DNA of 64,000 bases, from contig NZ_LMMR01000006.1 in assembly GCF_001422325.1 (NCBI RefSeq), positions 1 through 64,000 on the forward strand, written 5' to 3'. This DNA comes from Leifsonia sp. Leaf264 (lineage in GTDB: Bacteria; Actinomycetota; Actinomycetes; Actinomycetales; Microbacteriaceae). A model generated the notes under the pieces. It was not told the DNA's origin. It made no database searches and saw only the letters and a list, made by a program, of their open reading frames with translations. The position numbers were made by a program, and so were the translations under genes. Below, piece by piece: positions 28,675-38,549 of this stretch (positions are counted from its first letter, which is position 1; each line of letters begins with the position of its first letter).

Positions 28675-29674
28675 TTCGAGGGCGGTCCGCTGCGGAATCC
28701 GTCGTCGCGGTCGTTGCGACCGTGGCATCGATCGGCGCATCGCTGCGATGCAGGGCCCGCCGCTGCCGGGTCTCGGCTGCGCGGGCCGCGAGCCTCAGGT
28801 CGTCGGGGTAGCCGACCTGCGTCAGGGTGAGTCCGCGAGCCGGCATCACCATGAACGCGTTCGTACGTTCGGCGGCGTCGCGCAGCGCGACGGGATCCCC
28901 GGGGTCGAGCTTGCCGGCTCCCACCGAGACGCAGGCGCCGACCAGCGCGCGCACCATGCTGTGGCAGAAGGCATCGGCCTGCAGACGCGCGGTCAGCACG
29001 CCGTCGACATCCCGTTCCCAGGTGAACGACTGCAGGGTGCGGATCGTCGTGGCGCCGTCGCGTGGCTTGCAGTAGGCGGCGAAGTCGTGCAGCCCGCACA
29101 GGCTCGCAGCCGCGGCGTCCATCGCCTCACCATCGAGGCGCGAATGGTGCCAAGTCGTGTTCACCCTGTGCAGCGGGTTGCGCACAGCGGTCTGGTCGGC
29201 GAGCCGATAGCTGTAGCGGCGCCAGAGTGCACCGAACCTGGCGTCGAACCCCTCGGGAGCCAGCGACCCCCGGGAGATCACGATGTCGCCCTTCTGGCTC
29301 AGGATGCCGTTGAGTCGACGCGCGAGCGCCGTGCCGGCGTCACGCTCCCCGCCCCGATTGCGTCCGCGGTCGGGTCGCAGCAGGCTGCCGGCCTGGGCGT
29401 CGGTGAGGTCGAGGTGTGCGACCTGCCCTGTGGCGTGGACACCGGCATCCGTTCGCCCGGCGACGACCAGGGTAGGCGGGGGGCCGTAGCGGCGGAGGAT
29501 CGAAGCCAGCGCCTGCTCGATCTCGCCCTGCACCGTACGCAGATTCGGCTGGCGGCCCCAGCCGTTGAAATCGGTTCCGTCGTAGGCGATGTCCAGGCGG
29601 ATGCGACGGGTGCCGTCGAGCGGAGGGTGAAGGGTCGAGGAGGACTCGATCTCCTCGTCAACCATGCCGTCCAC
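28649..29674 (-). CDS. truA: tRNA pseudouridine(38-40) synthase
   Basis: 341 residues. Isomerises U38-U40 in the tRNA anticodon arm. [27 protein letters not shown] is the N-terminal signature; the catalytic aspartate lies in [11 protein letters not shown] (Asp76); [17 protein letters not shown] is in the second half. A Gly/Arg-rich insert ([13 protein letters not shown]) follows the catalytic region, and the last 35 residues are a non-conserved Thr/Ala tail. GTG start at 29674 with TAAACT ending six bases upstream (leaderless); an ATG at 29665 is the alternative. Confidence 0.95.
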   Translation of the reverse strand: MDGMVDEEIESSSTLHPPLDGTRRIRLDIAYDGTDFNGWGRQPNLRTVQGEIEQALASILRRYGPPPTLVVAGRTDAGVHATGQVAHLDLTDAQAGSLLRPDRGRNRGGERDAGTALARRLNGILSQKGDIVISRGSLAPEGFDARFGALWRRYSYRLADQTAVRNPLHRVNTTWHHSRLDGEAMDAAAASLCGLHDFAAYCKPRDGATTIRTLQSFTWERDVDGVLTARLQADAFCHSMVRALVGACVSVGAGKLDPGDPVALRDAAERTNAFMVMPARGLTLTQVGYPDDLRLAARAAETRQRRALHRSDAPIDATVATTATTDSAADRPRIANGVEVS

Positions 29675-29680
29675 GCATCC

Positions 29681-29686
29681 AGTTTA
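29681..29686 (-). promoter_or_regulatory. Candidate -10 box of truA, leaderless
   Basis: TAAACT on the minus strand, the same hexamer as the groES -10, ends six bases before the GTG of truA. A separate promoter makes sense because a terminator follows rplQ just upstream. Confidence 0.5.
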
Positions 29687-29790
29687 CGAGTCGGCACCAG
29701 CAGCTAAGAACGAGACGCCAGGTCGTCGGCTGTGGACATGTGAGCACCCCCGGAACTTGGCGCCTCGACCGCGGGCACCCCGAGCACGAG

Positions 29791-29830
29791 ACAGGGCCCC
29801 GGCGATCCGAATGGATCACCGGGGCCCTGT
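29791..29830 (-). terminator. Terminator of the rpoA-rplQ (alpha) operon
   Basis: 18-bp stem with a single mismatch (29791-29808 with 29813-29830) around a four-base loop, arms ACAGGGCCCCGG / CCGGGGCCCTGT. It begins 16 bases beyond the rplQ stop codon. Confidence 0.85.
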
Positions 29831-29846
29831 GAGGGTGGTGCAGAGA

Positions 29847-30380
29847 CTACTTGGCCTCGGCCTCGTCGGCCGGGGTCTCGACCTCGGCGTCGGTTGCGAC
29901 GGCCTCGTCGACCTCGGCCTCAGCCGGGGTGACGGTCTCGTCGGTGACGTCTGCCTCGGGCTCGGCCTCGACGACCGGAGCGGTCTTCGCTGCAGCCTTG
30001 GCGGGCTTGGCCTTCTTCACGACGGGCTCGAGGACGAGCTCGATCTGCGCCATGGGAGCGTTGTCGCCCTTGCGGTAGCCGATCTTCGTGATGCGGGTGT
30101 AGCCGCCGTCGCGCTCGGCGACGAGCGGAGCGATCTCGGTGAAGAGCTCGTGGACGACGGACTTGTCACCGATGACAGCCAGCACGCGACGACGAGCGTG
30201 GAGGTCTCCACGCTTTGCGAACGTGATGAGACGCTCGGCGTAGGGACGCAGGCGCTTGGCCTTGGTCTCGGTCGTCTTGATCGACTTGTGCTCGAACAGC
30301 TGCGAAGCCAGGTTGGCCAGCATCAGACGCTCGTGTGCGGGTCCGCCTCCGAGGCGGGGGCCCTTGGTGGGCTTAGGCAT
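29847..30380 (-). CDS. rplQ: Ribosomal protein L17 with acidic C-terminal extension
   Basis: 177 residues. The L17 core (1 to about 118) has [51 protein letters not shown] and [24 protein letters not shown]. The last 55 residues first are Lys/Ala-rich and then strongly acidic ([24 protein letters not shown]), absent from E. coli L17. Last gene of the alpha operon, 46 bp after rpoA. Confidence 0.96.
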   Translation of the reverse strand: MPKPTKGPRLGGGPAHERLMLANLASQLFEHKSIKTTETKAKRLRPYAERLITFAKRGDLHARRRVLAVIGDKSVVHELFTEIAPLVAERDGGYTRITKIGYRKGDNAPMAQIELVLEPVVKKAKPAKAAAKTAPVVEAEPEADVTDETVTPAEAEVDEAVATDAEVETPADEAEAK

Positions 30381-30426
30381 TTATTTCTCCAGTATGTGAA
30401 AGGTCGAAGCTCGAAACGAACGAGCT

Positions 30427-31416
30427 CTAGATGTTCTCGTCGTCGTAGCCGCTGTAGAAGTGGGCGCCGTCGAATCCGGGGACCGAGTCCTTGAGCGACA
30501 GGCCGAGCTCCACGAGCTTGTCCTTGACCTCATCCACCGACTTCTGACCGAAGTTGCGGATGTTCATGAGCTGAGTCTCCGAGAGGGCGACGAGCTCGCT
30601 GACGTTGTTGATGCCCTCACGCTTCAGGCAGTTGTACGAACGCACCGACAGGTCGAGGTCCTCGATCGGGATCGAGAGCTCGCTCGAGAGGACGGCGTCG
30701 ACCGGCGCGGGGCCGATCTCGATGCCCTCGGCAGCGGTGTTGAGCTCGCGGGCCAGACCGAACAGCTCGGTGAGCGTACGGCCGGCGGAGGCGATGGCGT
30801 CGCGCGGCGTGATGGCCGGCTTCGTCTCGACGTCGACCACGAGGCGGTCGAAGTCGGTGCGCTCACCGGCACGAGTCGCCTCGACGCGGTAGGTGACCTT
30901 GAGGACGGGCGAGTAGATCGAGTCGATCGGGATCTGACCGGCTTCGCTGTACTCGTTGCGGTTCTGCGTGGCCGAGACGTAGCCGCGGCCGCGCTCGATG
31001 GTGAGCTCGAGCTCGAACTTCGCCGACTCGTTGATCGTCGCGATCACGAGCTCGGGGTTGTGCACCTCGACACCGGCCGGAGCCGAGATGTCGGCGGCGG
31101 TGACCTGACCGGCGCCCTGCTTGCGCAGGTAGGCGGTGATCGGCTCGTCGTGCTCGCTGGAGACGACCAGGCCCTTGATGTTCAGGATGATCTCGGTCAC
31201 ATCCTCCTTGACACCGGGAACGGTGCTGAACTCGTGGAGGACGCCGTCGATGCGGATGCTGGTCACAGCAGCGCCGGGGATCGACGAGAGGAGGGTGCGG
31301 CGGAGCGAGTTGCCGAGCGTGTAGCCGAAGCCGGGCTCGAGGGGCTCGATCACGAACCGCGAGCGGAACTCGGAGATGTTCTCCTCGGTGAGCGTGGGGC
31401 GCTGTGCAATGAGCAC
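30427..31416 (-). CDS. rpoA: RNA polymerase alpha subunit
   Basis: 329 residues. The N-terminal dimerisation domain (1 to about 230) contains [29 protein letters not shown] flexible linker leads to the C-terminal domain (about 250-310; [45 protein letters not shown]) that binds UP elements and activators. Full length and typical. A 148-bp gap with a strong hairpin separates it from rpsK. Confidence 0.98.
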   Translation of the reverse strand: MLIAQRPTLTEENISEFRSRFVIEPLEPGFGYTLGNSLRRTLLSSIPGAAVTSIRIDGVLHEFSTVPGVKEDVTEIILNIKGLVVSSEHDEPITAYLRKQGAGQVTAADISAPAGVEVHNPELVIATINESAKFELELTIERGRGYVSATQNRNEYSEAGQIPIDSIYSPVLKVTYRVEATRAGERTDFDRLVVDVETKPAITPRDAIASAGRTLTELFGLARELNTAAEGIEIGPAPVDAVLSSELSIPIEDLDLSVRSYNCLKREGINNVSELVALSETQLMNIRNFGQKSVDEVKDKLVELGLSLKDSVPGFDGAHFYSGYDDENI

Positions 31417-31519
31417 TGTTATTCCTTTCGGCGAGGTGTCCGCTATATGACACCTGCGATGGCGACCGGGTGGGCTGGCCCGGCGTTTGTGGAGTTATGG
31501 AAGGAACGGGCTGAAGGCC

Positions 31520-31554
31520 GGCCGGTGCGCATCAGTGATGCGCTCCGACCGGCC
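31520..31554 (-). promoter_or_regulatory. Strong hairpin between rpsK and rpoA (attenuator or processing site)
   Basis: Outer stem of 7 bp GGCCGGT / ACCGGCC and inner stem of 7 bp GCGCATC / GATGCGC, joined by a four-base bulge on one side. It begins 11 bases after the rpsK stop codon and is not followed by a T run, so partial termination or RNase processing is more likely than full termination. It occupies the place where many genomes have rpsD. Confidence 0.55.
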
Positions 31555-31564
31555 GATCAGGTGA

Positions 31565-31963
31565 TTAGACGCGGCGACGCTTGGGCGGGCGGCATCCGTT
31601 GTGCGCCTGCGGGGTGACGTCGTTGATCGATCCGACCTCGAGGCCTGCGGCCTGGAGCGAGCGGATGGCCGTCTCGCGACCCGATCCGGGTCCCTTGACG
31701 AACACGTCGACCTTCTTCATGCCGTGCTCCTGCGCCTGACGCGCAGCCGACTCAGCGGCGAGCTGAGCGGCGAACGGGGTCGACTTGCGCGAACCCTTGA
31801 AGCCGACTCCACCGGACGAGGCCCAGCTGATGACCGCACCGGTGGTGTCGGTGATCGAGACGATCGTGTTGTTGAACGTCGACTTGATGTGGGCCTGGCC
31901 CACGGCGATGTTCTTCTTTTCCTTCTTGCGCGGCTTGCGAACGGCCGACTTGGGTGCTGCCAT
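31565..31963 (-). CDS. rpsK: Ribosomal protein S11
   Basis: 132 residues. [47 protein letters not shown] and the C-terminal [19 protein letters not shown] are diagnostic; the NG in the tail is the site that forms isoaspartate in several bacteria. A Lys/Arg-rich head precedes the core. 45 bp downstream of rpsM. Confidence 0.98.
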   Translation of the reverse strand: MAAPKSAVRKPRKKEKKNIAVGQAHIKSTFNNTIVSITDTTGAVISWASSGGVGFKGSRKSTPFAAQLAAESAARQAQEHGMKKVDVFVKGPGSGRETAIRSLQAAGLEVGSINDVTPQAHNGCRPPKRRRV

Positions 31964-32008
31964 GATTTCTCCTGAATCCTATGAGGCGCGAAGGTCGCTG
32001 GCCGAGGC

Positions 32009-32383
32009 CTAGCGAGCCTTCTTCTTGCCGGCCACGGTGCGCTTCGGGCCCTTGCGGGTACGAGCGTTGGTCTTGGTGCGCTGTCCGCGGACAGGCAGGC
32101 CACGACGGTGGCGGATGCCCTCGTAGGAGCCGATCTCGACCTTGCGGCGGATGTCGGCGGCAACCTCGCGACGGAGGTCACCCTCCACCTTGAACGTGCC
32201 TTCGATGAAGTCGCGCAGGGCGACGAGCTGGTCATCGCTCAAGTCCTTGACGCGGATGTTTCCGTCGATCCCGGTCTCGGCGAGGGTCTGGAGGGCGCGG
32301 GTGCGTCCGACTCCGTAGATGTAGGTCAGTGCGACCTCCACGCGCTTCTCGCGCGGGATGTCGACGCCGGCTAGACGTGCCAT
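32009..32383 (-). CDS. rpsM: Ribosomal protein S13
   Basis: 124 residues, normal length. [26 protein letters not shown] at the start, and the basic tail [34 protein letters not shown] reaches the P-site tRNA. The start is the ATG at 32383, the family N-terminus, although the frame is open further upstream. Follows rpmJ by 154 bp, a gap with a short hairpin. Confidence 0.98.
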   Translation of the reverse strand: MARLAGVDIPREKRVEVALTYIYGVGRTRALQTLAETGIDGNIRVKDLSDDQLVALRDFIEGTFKVEGDLRREVAADIRRKVEIGSYEGIRHRRGLPVRGQRTKTNARTRKGPKRTVAGKKKAR

Positions 32384-32516
32384 GTGTGGCTTCTCCTGTT
32401 GATGAGTGGAGGTGTGGAGCAGTCCCGGTGCCGCGGCCTCCAACCGTGGGTGTCCCCTGACGGATCAGGTTCTTGGGATTGCTGTTCTCTTATTGAGTTG
32501 TCTCTGCTGTGTCCGA

Positions 32517-32532
32517 CGGCGCCGAGGCGCCG
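32517..32532 (-). other. Short GC hairpin after rpmJ
   Basis: CGGCGC, loop CGAG, GCGCCG, beginning six bases beyond the rpmJ stop. No T run follows it on the minus strand. It lies in the 154-bp rpmJ-rpsM gap, otherwise featureless, and may reduce or process the transcript. Confidence 0.4.
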
Positions 32533-32537
32533 ACCGA

Positions 32538-32654
32538 CTAACCCTGGCGCTGCTTGTGGCGCGGGTTGGACTTGCAGATGACCATGACGCGGCCGTTACG
32601 GCGGATCACCTTGCAGTGGTCGCAGATGGGCTTGACGCTGGGGTTGACCTTCAT
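32538..32654 (-). CDS. rpmJ: Ribosomal protein L36
   Basis: 38 residues: [20 protein letters not shown] then [18 protein letters not shown]. The zinc ligands Cys11, Cys14, Cys27 and His33 are all present, so this is the zinc-binding (C+) form. ATG at 32654, stop TAG at 32538-32540. Lies between infA and rpsM, its usual place. Confidence 0.96.
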   Translation of the reverse strand: MKVNPSVKPICDHCKVIRRNGRVMVICKSNPRHKQRQG

Positions 32655-32733
32655 TGTTTTCCTTTTCGCTGTCTTCGTACCCGTCCACCTGCTCACGCAG
32701 GGGAATCGAACGGGCCGTTACTTACAGCAGCCT

Positions 32734-32955
32734 TTACTTGTAGCGGTAGACGATCCGGCCGCGAGTCAGGTCGTAGGGGCTCAGCTCCACGATCACGCGG
32801 TCCTCGGGGAGGATGCGGATGTAGTGCTGACGCATCTTGCCTGAGATGTGAGCCAGAACCTTGTGCCCGTTGGTGAGCTCTACCCGGAACATTGCGTTCG
32901 GGAGGGCTTCGACAACCGAGCCTTCGATCTCGATGACGCCGTCTTTTTTGGCCAT
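32734..32955 (-). CDS. infA: Translation initiation factor IF-1
   Basis: 73 residues, an S1/OB-fold protein: [52 protein letters not shown]. Binds the A site of the 30S subunit during initiation. First gene of the infA-rpmJ-rpsM-rpsK-rpoA-rplQ unit because the mannitol block separates it from map. It has its own promoter candidate about 110-140 bases upstream. Confidence 0.98.
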   Translation of the reverse strand: MAKKDGVIEIEGSVVEALPNAMFRVELTNGHKVLAHISGKMRQHYIRILPEDRVIVELSPYDLTRGRIVYRYK

Positions 32956-33064
32956 AGCCTCTTCGTCGCTAAAAGTATTGGATGCTGGTCGTGCGGACGG
33001 TGCCCACCCTCGAACTCAGACGTCCGGAGGGCATGCGTCAACGGACGCAGGACACCAAAGATCA

Positions 33065-33094
33065 ATCGTATGGCATTGTCGGGCGTTTGGCCAA
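33065..33094 (-). promoter_or_regulatory. Candidate promoter of the infA-rpoA unit
   Basis: Minus strand TTGGCC (33089-33094), 18-base spacer, TACGAT (33065-33070). The start would be near 33058, giving a leader of about 100 bases before infA. The promoter lies in the 197-bp gap after mtlD, so the alpha operon can be read independently of the mannitol genes. Confidence 0.5.
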
Positions 33095-33152
33095 TCAGCG
33101 GCTACACTTCCCAGCTCGGATCCAGCCGGCGACGGATGCGCCCCGTCCGCGA

Positions 33153-34307
33153 TCAGCTGCGAGCCGCGACGATCTCCCTCAGATCCTGGAACAGCGGATG
33201 GTCCGGCTCGATTCCCATCACGGACTCCACGACAGCCCCCGGACTCTCCGCCGATGCCAGGATGGCGTGCATCTGCACGCTCTGCTCGTCGTCGGGCTCG
33301 TCGAAGGCCAGCACAGCGCCGATGGCCTCGACGAGGGCGCTGGTCGGCAGTCCGCGCTCGGCGAGCTCGGCGGCCGGGCCGATGAAGCGCTCATGCCGGC
33401 TCAGCTTCCGCAGCGGTTGGCGTCCGACCCGCTGCACAGTGTCGGGAAGCGACGGGTTCGCGAAGCGGCGCAGGATCTTCTCCCTGTAGGCGCGTTGCAC
33501 CTCGGGGTCGGCCTGGTGCTTCGCCACCAGCAGTGTCGAGGTCTCCTGCAGCACCCGCGTCGCGATCTCGGCGACGCTCGGGTCGCGGAGCGCATCGGAC
33601 AGCGTGGTGTAGCCGGCCGCCGCTCCCAGGTAGGCGACAGTGGCGTGGCCCGTGTTCACCGTGAACAGCTTGCGCTCGATGAAGGGCAGCAGGTCGTCGA
33701 CGAAGGTGGCATCCGGGATCACGGGAACATCCCCGTCGAACGGCCCGCTCTCGATCACCCACTCGAAGAAGCTCTCCACCGTCACATCGAGTCCGGCATC
33801 CGGATCCTGGCCTGGAACTATGCGGTCGACCGCGGTGTTCGCGAACACGGCGCGGTGCAGGCAACGCCTCCACTCGTCCTGGCCCATGAACGAGGCCACC
33901 TCGTCACGAAGCAGGTCGGTCGCATTGATGGCGTTCTCGCAGGCCATCACCTGCAGAGGCGGGAGTTCGGCTGGTCGCTCGCGCATGGCGGCGGCGATGT
34001 GCGGGGCGATGAAGCGCAGGACGGTGGGCCCGACGGCCGTCGTGACGATGTGCGCCGTCGTCAGCTCCTCCCGCAACTCCTCCTCCTGCGTCGCACTGTT
34101 GAACGCGCGGAAGTGGTCGACCACGCGGGTGGCGGGCTCATCGCCGACCTCGTGCACCTCGTAGCTGGTCGCGGCATCGAGGGCGTCGATGAGCTCGGCG
34201 TTCACATCGGCGAACACCACCTCGTAGCCGGCGTCGTGCAGGATGAGGCCGACGAAGCCGCGCCCGATGTTGCCGGCACCGAAGTGCACGGCCTTCTTCA
34301 TGTTCAC
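33153..34307 (-). CDS. mtlD: Mannitol-1-phosphate 5-dehydrogenase
   Basis: 384 residues. Oxidises mannitol-1-phosphate to fructose-6-phosphate with NAD+. NAD-binding [15 protein letters not shown] at 6-20, [10 protein letters not shown], and [14 protein letters not shown] with the catalytic region of polyol dehydrogenases. Normal length. Overlaps the EIIA gene by four bases. Last gene of the mannitol operon; its product enters glycolysis as fructose-6-phosphate, also the substrate of GlmS. Confidence 0.95.
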   Translation of the reverse strand: MNMKKAVHFGAGNIGRGFVGLILHDAGYEVVFADVNAELIDALDAATSYEVHEVGDEPATRVVDHFRAFNSATQEEELREELTTAHIVTTAVGPTVLRFIAPHIAAAMRERPAELPPLQVMACENAINATDLLRDEVASFMGQDEWRRCLHRAVFANTAVDRIVPGQDPDAGLDVTVESFFEWVIESGPFDGDVPVIPDATFVDDLLPFIERKLFTVNTGHATVAYLGAAAGYTTLSDALRDPSVAEIATRVLQETSTLLVAKHQADPEVQRAYREKILRRFANPSLPDTVQRVGRQPLRKLSRHERFIGPAAELAERGLPTSALVEAIGAVLAFDEPDDEQSVQMHAILASAESPGAVVESVMGIEPDHPLFQDLREIVAARS

Positions 34308-34744
34308 GACTCGTTGACGTCGGAGAGCGCGGCGTAGAGTTCCTCGGCGCTGTCGAGGGCGAGCAGCTTCTCCACCTCGTCCTCGTCGGAGAAGATGATG
34401 GCGATCTTCGAGAGGATCTCGAGATGCTCGTTGTCGATGCCGGCGATGCCGACGACGAAGCGCACCTCGTCGCCGTCCCAGTCGATGGGCTCGGCATAGC
34501 GGGTGAAGGACAGCCCCGACTTCCTGATGGTGCCCTTCGCCTCGTTGGTGCCGTGCGGGATGGCGAGGTAGTTGCCCATGTACGTCGACACCGACCCCTC
34601 CCGCTCCAGCATCGCATCGACGTAGGCAGCGTCGACCGCGCCCACCTCCACCAGGATCGCCCCTGCTGCGCGGATCGCGTCGTCTCGCCCGACTGCGGCA
34701 TCCGCTGTGCGCACTGCTCCGCTGGACAGGATCTGCTCGGTCAT
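34304..34744 (-). CDS. mtlF: PTS mannitol EIIA component
   Basis: 146 residues, PTS EIIA type 2 (fructose/mannitol) fold. The phospho-accepting histidine is in [15 protein letters not shown] (His64), with [11 protein letters not shown] a close match to mannitol EIIA. Accepts phosphate from HPr and passes it to the EIIB domain of the permease. Separate gene rather than fused to the permease, as in Gram-positive bacteria. Lies 94 bp after the permease gene, a gap with a hairpin, and overlaps mtlD. Confidence 0.92.
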   Translation of the reverse strand: MTEQILSSGAVRTADAAVGRDDAIRAAGAILVEVGAVDAAYVDAMLEREGSVSTYMGNYLAIPHGTNEAKGTIRKSGLSFTRYAEPIDWDGDEVRFVVGIAGIDNEHLEILSKIAIIFSDEDEVEKLLALDSAEELYAALSDVNES

Positions 34745-34804
34745 CCGTCTCCCCCTACTGCTGTCTGTCGTTCATGGTCTCGGTTCCGCGTCTGCGGGAC
34801 GAAA

Positions 34805-34833
34805 GGCGGATGCCACGGGCAGCGGCATCCGCC
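34805..34833 (-). other. Hairpin between mtlA and mtlF
   Basis: 10-bp perfect stem GGCGGATGCC / GGCATCCGCC (34805-34814 with 34824-34833) and a nine-base loop. It starts six bases after the permease stop codon. It could protect the upstream mRNA from 3' decay or reduce expression of the downstream genes. Confidence 0.6.
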
Positions 34834-34838
34834 CGGCG

Positions 34839-36422
34839 TCAGCGCACGCCCTCGCTCTGCAGGAGATGCACGATCTCCTCGTACTTCGGGCTGTTCATGA
34901 AGTTCTCCACCGAGATGTGCAGTGCACTCGGGGACTGCTGCTTCGCCCGGTCGGTGAGGTCGCGATGCGTGACGACCAGGTCGACGTCGTCGGTGAGGTT
35001 GGCGATCGACTTGTTGGTGACATCGACGCTGTCGATGCCGGCCTTCTTGATCTTGTTGCGGAGCACCGTCGCGCCCATGGCACTCGAGCCCATCCCGGCA
35101 TCGCAGGCGAAGATGATCGTGTGGATCGGCTTGCGGCTGAACGCCGCGCCCTCGCCCTCGTCCACGAGGGCTCCACCGGCGGCAGCGCCGGCGGAGGCGA
35201 GGTTGTCGAGCACGCTGCTCGACTTGCCCTTGTTCGCCTCGGTCTGGGCGATGGCCTGGCTCAGGTCACCGGCTCCCTCGGTCTCGAGATCCCGCTTGCG
35301 GCTGGAACGGAGGATGACCGACGCGATCAGGAACGACACCGTCGCCGAGAGGATGACGGAGAGGATGACTCCGAGATAGCTGTCGGATGCCGTCTGCAGG
35401 AGCACCGCGATGATGCTGCCCGGCGCTGCCGGCGCTCGGAGCCCGCTGTTGAACAGGGCGTTCGTGGCGACGCCGGTCGCTCCACCGAGGATGGCCGCGA
35501 TGATCGTCATCGGCTTCATCAGCACGTACGGGAAGTAGATCTCGTGGATGCCGCCGAAGAACTGGATGATGATGGCGCCCGGCGCGCTCGCCTTGGCCAT
35601 GCCGACGCCGAAGAAGGTGAAGGCCAGCAGGATGCCGAGGCCGGGACCGGGGTTGGCCTCGACGAGGAACAGGATCGACTTGCCGGTCTCGATCGCCTGC
35701 TGCGTGCCGATCGGGGTGAAGACGCCGTGGTTGATGGCGTTGTTGAGGAACAGCACCTTGGCCGGTTCCACGATGATGCTGAGCAGCGGGAGCAGGTGCA
35801 CGCCGACGAGCCAGTTGACCATGTTGCCGAGGCCCTCGCTCACCCACGCGACAGCCGGACCGAACCCGAAGAAGCCGGCTATCGCCAGCAGCATGCCGAG
35901 GATGCCCGCTGAGAAGTTGTTCACCAGCATCTCGAAACCGGCCCGGATCTTGCCGTCCCAGATGGCGTCGACCTTCTTCATGAGCCAGGCTGCGAACGGG
36001 CCCATGATCATCGCGCCGAGGAACATGGGGATGTTCGTTCCCACGATCACGCCGACGGTGGCGATCGACGCCACGACGCCGCCTCGTTCGCCGTAGACCA
36101 TCCGGCCGCCGGTGTTGGCGATGAGGAGGGGCAGCAGGTAGGTGATCATCGGCCCGACGAGACCGACGTAGGCGGGGAAGGTCGCGCCGTCGGCATCCGT
36201 CGCGAGGGTGGTCATGGCGCCCTGCCAACCGATGACGTCGGCGTTGCCGTATCCGCCGAGGATCGGGTTGGGCCACCAGCCCGTCGCGATGAACAGTGCG
36301 GTGATGAACCCCCAGGCGATGAAGGCCGCGATGTTCGGCATGATCATTCCACTGAGGAAGGTGCCGAACTTCTGGACGGCGACCCTGCCGCCTCCTGGCT
36401 TCTTCTCCGACGTCGTTGTCAT
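34839..36422 (-). CDS. mtlA: PTS mannitol permease EIICB
   Basis: 527 residues. The membrane EIIC part (about 1-345) starts VQKFGTFLSGMIMPNIAAFIAWG and contains the sugar-binding region GGIHEIYFPYVLMKP typical of mannitol permeases. A Ser/Ala-rich linker (about 370-425) leads to the EIIB domain, with the phosphocysteine in IIFACDAGMGSSAMG (Cys440). Imports mannitol as mannitol-1-phosphate. The ATG at 36422 has AGGAGAGG eight to fifteen bases upstream; the open frame further upstream belongs to shadow sequence over ptsI. 17 bp after ptsI. Confidence 0.95.
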   Translation of the reverse strand: MTTTSEKKPGGGRVAVQKFGTFLSGMIMPNIAAFIAWGFITALFIATGWWPNPILGGYGNADVIGWQGAMTTLATDADGATFPAYVGLVGPMITYLLPLLIANTGGRMVYGERGGVVASIATVGVIVGTNIPMFLGAMIMGPFAAWLMKKVDAIWDGKIRAGFEMLVNNFSAGILGMLLAIAGFFGFGPAVAWVSEGLGNMVNWLVGVHLLPLLSIIVEPAKVLFLNNAINHGVFTPIGTQQAIETGKSILFLVEANPGPGLGILLAFTFFGVGMAKASAPGAIIIQFFGGIHEIYFPYVLMKPMTIIAAILGGATGVATNALFNSGLRAPAAPGSIIAVLLQTASDSYLGVILSVILSATVSFLIASVILRSSRKRDLETEGAGDLSQAIAQTEANKGKSSSVLDNLASAGAAAGGALVDEGEGAAFSRKPIHTIIFACDAGMGSSAMGATVLRNKIKKAGIDSVDVTNKSIANLTDDVDLVVTHRDLTDRAKQQSPSALHISVENFMNSPKYEEIVHLLQSEGVR

Positions 36423-36439
36423 GATGGTGCCTCTCCTGA

Positions 36440-38125
36440 TCAGGTGGCGGGCGCTGGGACGCGCCCTGCTGTGCGCTCGGCCGCGGTGGACTTCGCGGCC
36501 GACTTGGCCTCGGCAGCCCCATCGGCGGCCAAGGCGACCTCGGCGAGCGCGCGGGCGTCGTCGAGAGTGAATCGCGCGAGGGACGCGCGGACATCGGCGA
36601 GGGCCGACGGCGACATCGACAGTGTCGTGGCTCCGAGCCCGACGAGCACGACGGCCAGCAGCGGATCCGCCGCCGCCTCGCCGCAGATGCCGACGGGCTT
36701 GCCGGCCGCGCGACCGGCCGCGCCGACCTCGGCGACCAGACGGAGGACGGCGGGGTGCCACGGATCCTGCAGGTTCGCGACGGTTCCGAGCAGGCGGTCG
36801 GCCGCCATCGTGTACTGGGTGAGGTCGTTGGTGCCGATGGATGCGAAGTCGGTCACCGCGAGGACCCGATCGGCGAGCAGCGCTGCCGCGGGCACCTCGA
36901 CCATGACACCCGCGGTCTTGATGCCGAGCTCCTTCGCGAGAGTCGTGAAGTAGCGGGCCTCCTCGACCGTGGCGACCATGGGCGCCATCACCCAGAGGTC
37001 GGCATCCGTCGCCGCGTCGGCGGCGGCGAGCGCCGTCAGCTGCTCCCGCAGGATGGTCTCGGTATGACGGAGGGAGCGGATGCCGCGCAACCCGAGTGCC
37101 GGGTTCTCCTCGGGGGCGTCGTTGAGGAAGGCGAGGGGCTTGTCGGCCCCGGCGTCGAGCACGCGGGCGACGACCTTCTTGCCCGCGAAGGCCGTGAGGA
37201 GACGGGTGTACTGCTCCTGCTGCTCGCGGACCGTCGGGGCCGACTGCGAGTCGAGGAACAGGAACTCGGTGCGGAACAGCCCCACTCCCTCTGCACCGGC
37301 GGCCAGGGCGTCCGCCGCTCCGGCGGCTGAGCCCAGATTCGCCAGCAACGGCACGGGGGTGCCATCGGCGAGGGCTCCGGGACCCGTCGGCTGCTGCGCG
37401 CGCTGGGCGCGGTCCTCGATGCGCGCGGTGGCCGCTGCCAGCTCGTCGGCGGTCGGAGTCGTGATGACGGCATCCGCTGCGGCATCCACGATCACGGTGT
37501 CGCCGTCGGCGAGCGTGCCGGCCCCCGCCGCCCCGACCACGGCGACGATCGACTTCTCGCGCGCCAGGATGGCCGTGTGCGAAGTTGGGCCGCCGTCTGT
37601 GGTGATGAGGGCCAGTACCCGTTCGAGGTCGAGCAGTGCCGTGTCGGCGGGAGCGAGGTCGCGGGCGACGAGGACGAACGGATGCCCGGGGTTCGGGATG
37701 CCAGGAGCCGGCAGCTTCAGCAGGTGGGCGATGACCCGCTGCGACACGTCGTCGAGGTCGGCGGCGCGCTCCCCCATGTAACCGCCCATGCCGGCGAGCA
37801 GGTCGCGGAACGCGGCGAACGCCTCGAACACCGCGCGCTCGGCGGTCTTGCCCTCGGAGAGCCTGGCCGTGATGTCATCGGCGAGGGTGACGTCCTCCGC
37901 CATCATGGCTTGCGCCTCGAGGATGTCTCTCGCGGCTCCACCGGCCTGGGCACCGCGGCGATTGAGTTCGGCGGCGACCACCGACAGCGAGGCCGTGGCC
38001 CGCAGTCCCTCGCGCTCCGCGTCGAGGTGAGTGGGTCGATCGACAGGCTCTGGCAGTGGCTCCGCCATCCGGGCCACAGGGCCCAAGGCGATCCCCTCGC
38101 CGATTCCGATGCCGTGCAGTTCCAT
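36440..38125 (-). CDS. ptsI: PTS Enzyme I (phosphoenolpyruvate-protein phosphotransferase)
   Basis: 561 residues. Transfers phosphate from PEP to HPr. Phosphohistidine in TTDGGPTSHTAILARE (His183); PEP-binding barrel with GVGLFRTEFLFLD, GLRGIR and IGTNDLTQYTMAADR; active cysteine in GKPVGICGEAA. The last 35 residues are an Ala/Lys-rich tail without family counterpart. Enzyme I is a general PTS protein, yet here it lies inside the mannitol operon between HPr and the permease. Confidence 0.96.
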   Translation of the reverse strand: MELHGIGIGEGIALGPVARMAEPLPEPVDRPTHLDAEREGLRATASLSVVAAELNRRGAQAGGAARDILEAQAMMAEDVTLADDITARLSEGKTAERAVFEAFAAFRDLLAGMGGYMGERAADLDDVSQRVIAHLLKLPAPGIPNPGHPFVLVARDLAPADTALLDLERVLALITTDGGPTSHTAILAREKSIVAVVGAAGAGTLADGDTVIVDAAADAVITTPTADELAAATARIEDRAQRAQQPTGPGALADGTPVPLLANLGSAAGAADALAAGAEGVGLFRTEFLFLDSQSAPTVREQQEQYTRLLTAFAGKKVVARVLDAGADKPLAFLNDAPEENPALGLRGIRSLRHTETILREQLTALAAADAATDADLWVMAPMVATVEEARYFTTLAKELGIKTAGVMVEVPAAALLADRVLAVTDFASIGTNDLTQYTMAADRLLGTVANLQDPWHPAVLRLVAEVGAAGRAAGKPVGICGEAAADPLLAVVLVGLGATTLSMSPSALADVRASLARFTLDDARALAEVALAADGAAEAKSAAKSTAAERTAGRVPAPAT

Positions 38126-38170
38126 CAGTCGCCCTCCGTCGTGTAGCGGGAGGACGCCCGCGCGGGGCGA

Positions 38171-38458
38171 TCAGCCGTCGTGGTCGGTGAGGAGCAGATC
38201 GACGAGACGGTCGAGGACCGTCGCGGCGTCGTCTCCGTCGACCGTGAGGGTGACTTCGTCACCGTGGTCGATTCCGAGGGCGATGACGGCGAGGATGCTC
38301 GCCGCATTGACGGGCCTTCCGTCGCCCTTCGCGATGGTGACCTTCGCCCCGGATTCCCCGACGGCCTGAGTGAAGAGCTTCGCGGGACGGGCGTGCAGCC
38401 CGTGTTCCGATCCGATTCGCACACTGCGCGTGGCAGTGGTGATGTCGATGTCTCCCAT
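38171..38458 (-). CDS. ptsH: PTS phosphocarrier protein HPr
   Basis: 95 residues. Phosphohistidine in GSEHGLHARPAK (His22). The region of the regulatory serine reads GRPVNAASILAVIALGI, with Ser54 at the position phosphorylated by HPr kinase in Firmicutes; actinobacteria usually lack that kinase. ATG at 38458 with GGAGG eight bases upstream; the open frame upstream is not HPr. 45 bp before ptsI. Confidence 0.94.
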   Translation of the reverse strand: MGDIDITTATRSVRIGSEHGLHARPAKLFTQAVGESGAKVTIAKGDGRPVNAASILAVIALGIDHGDEVTLTVDGDDAATVLDRLVDLLLTDHDG

Positions 38459-38549
38459 GTGTCGGGCCTCCGTCGCTGGCGTCCGTTCTGAACCCCACCA
38501 TAGTGTCCGGGGTGCGACCGCACCACGGAGATGAGCCCGACGCGGCCGG

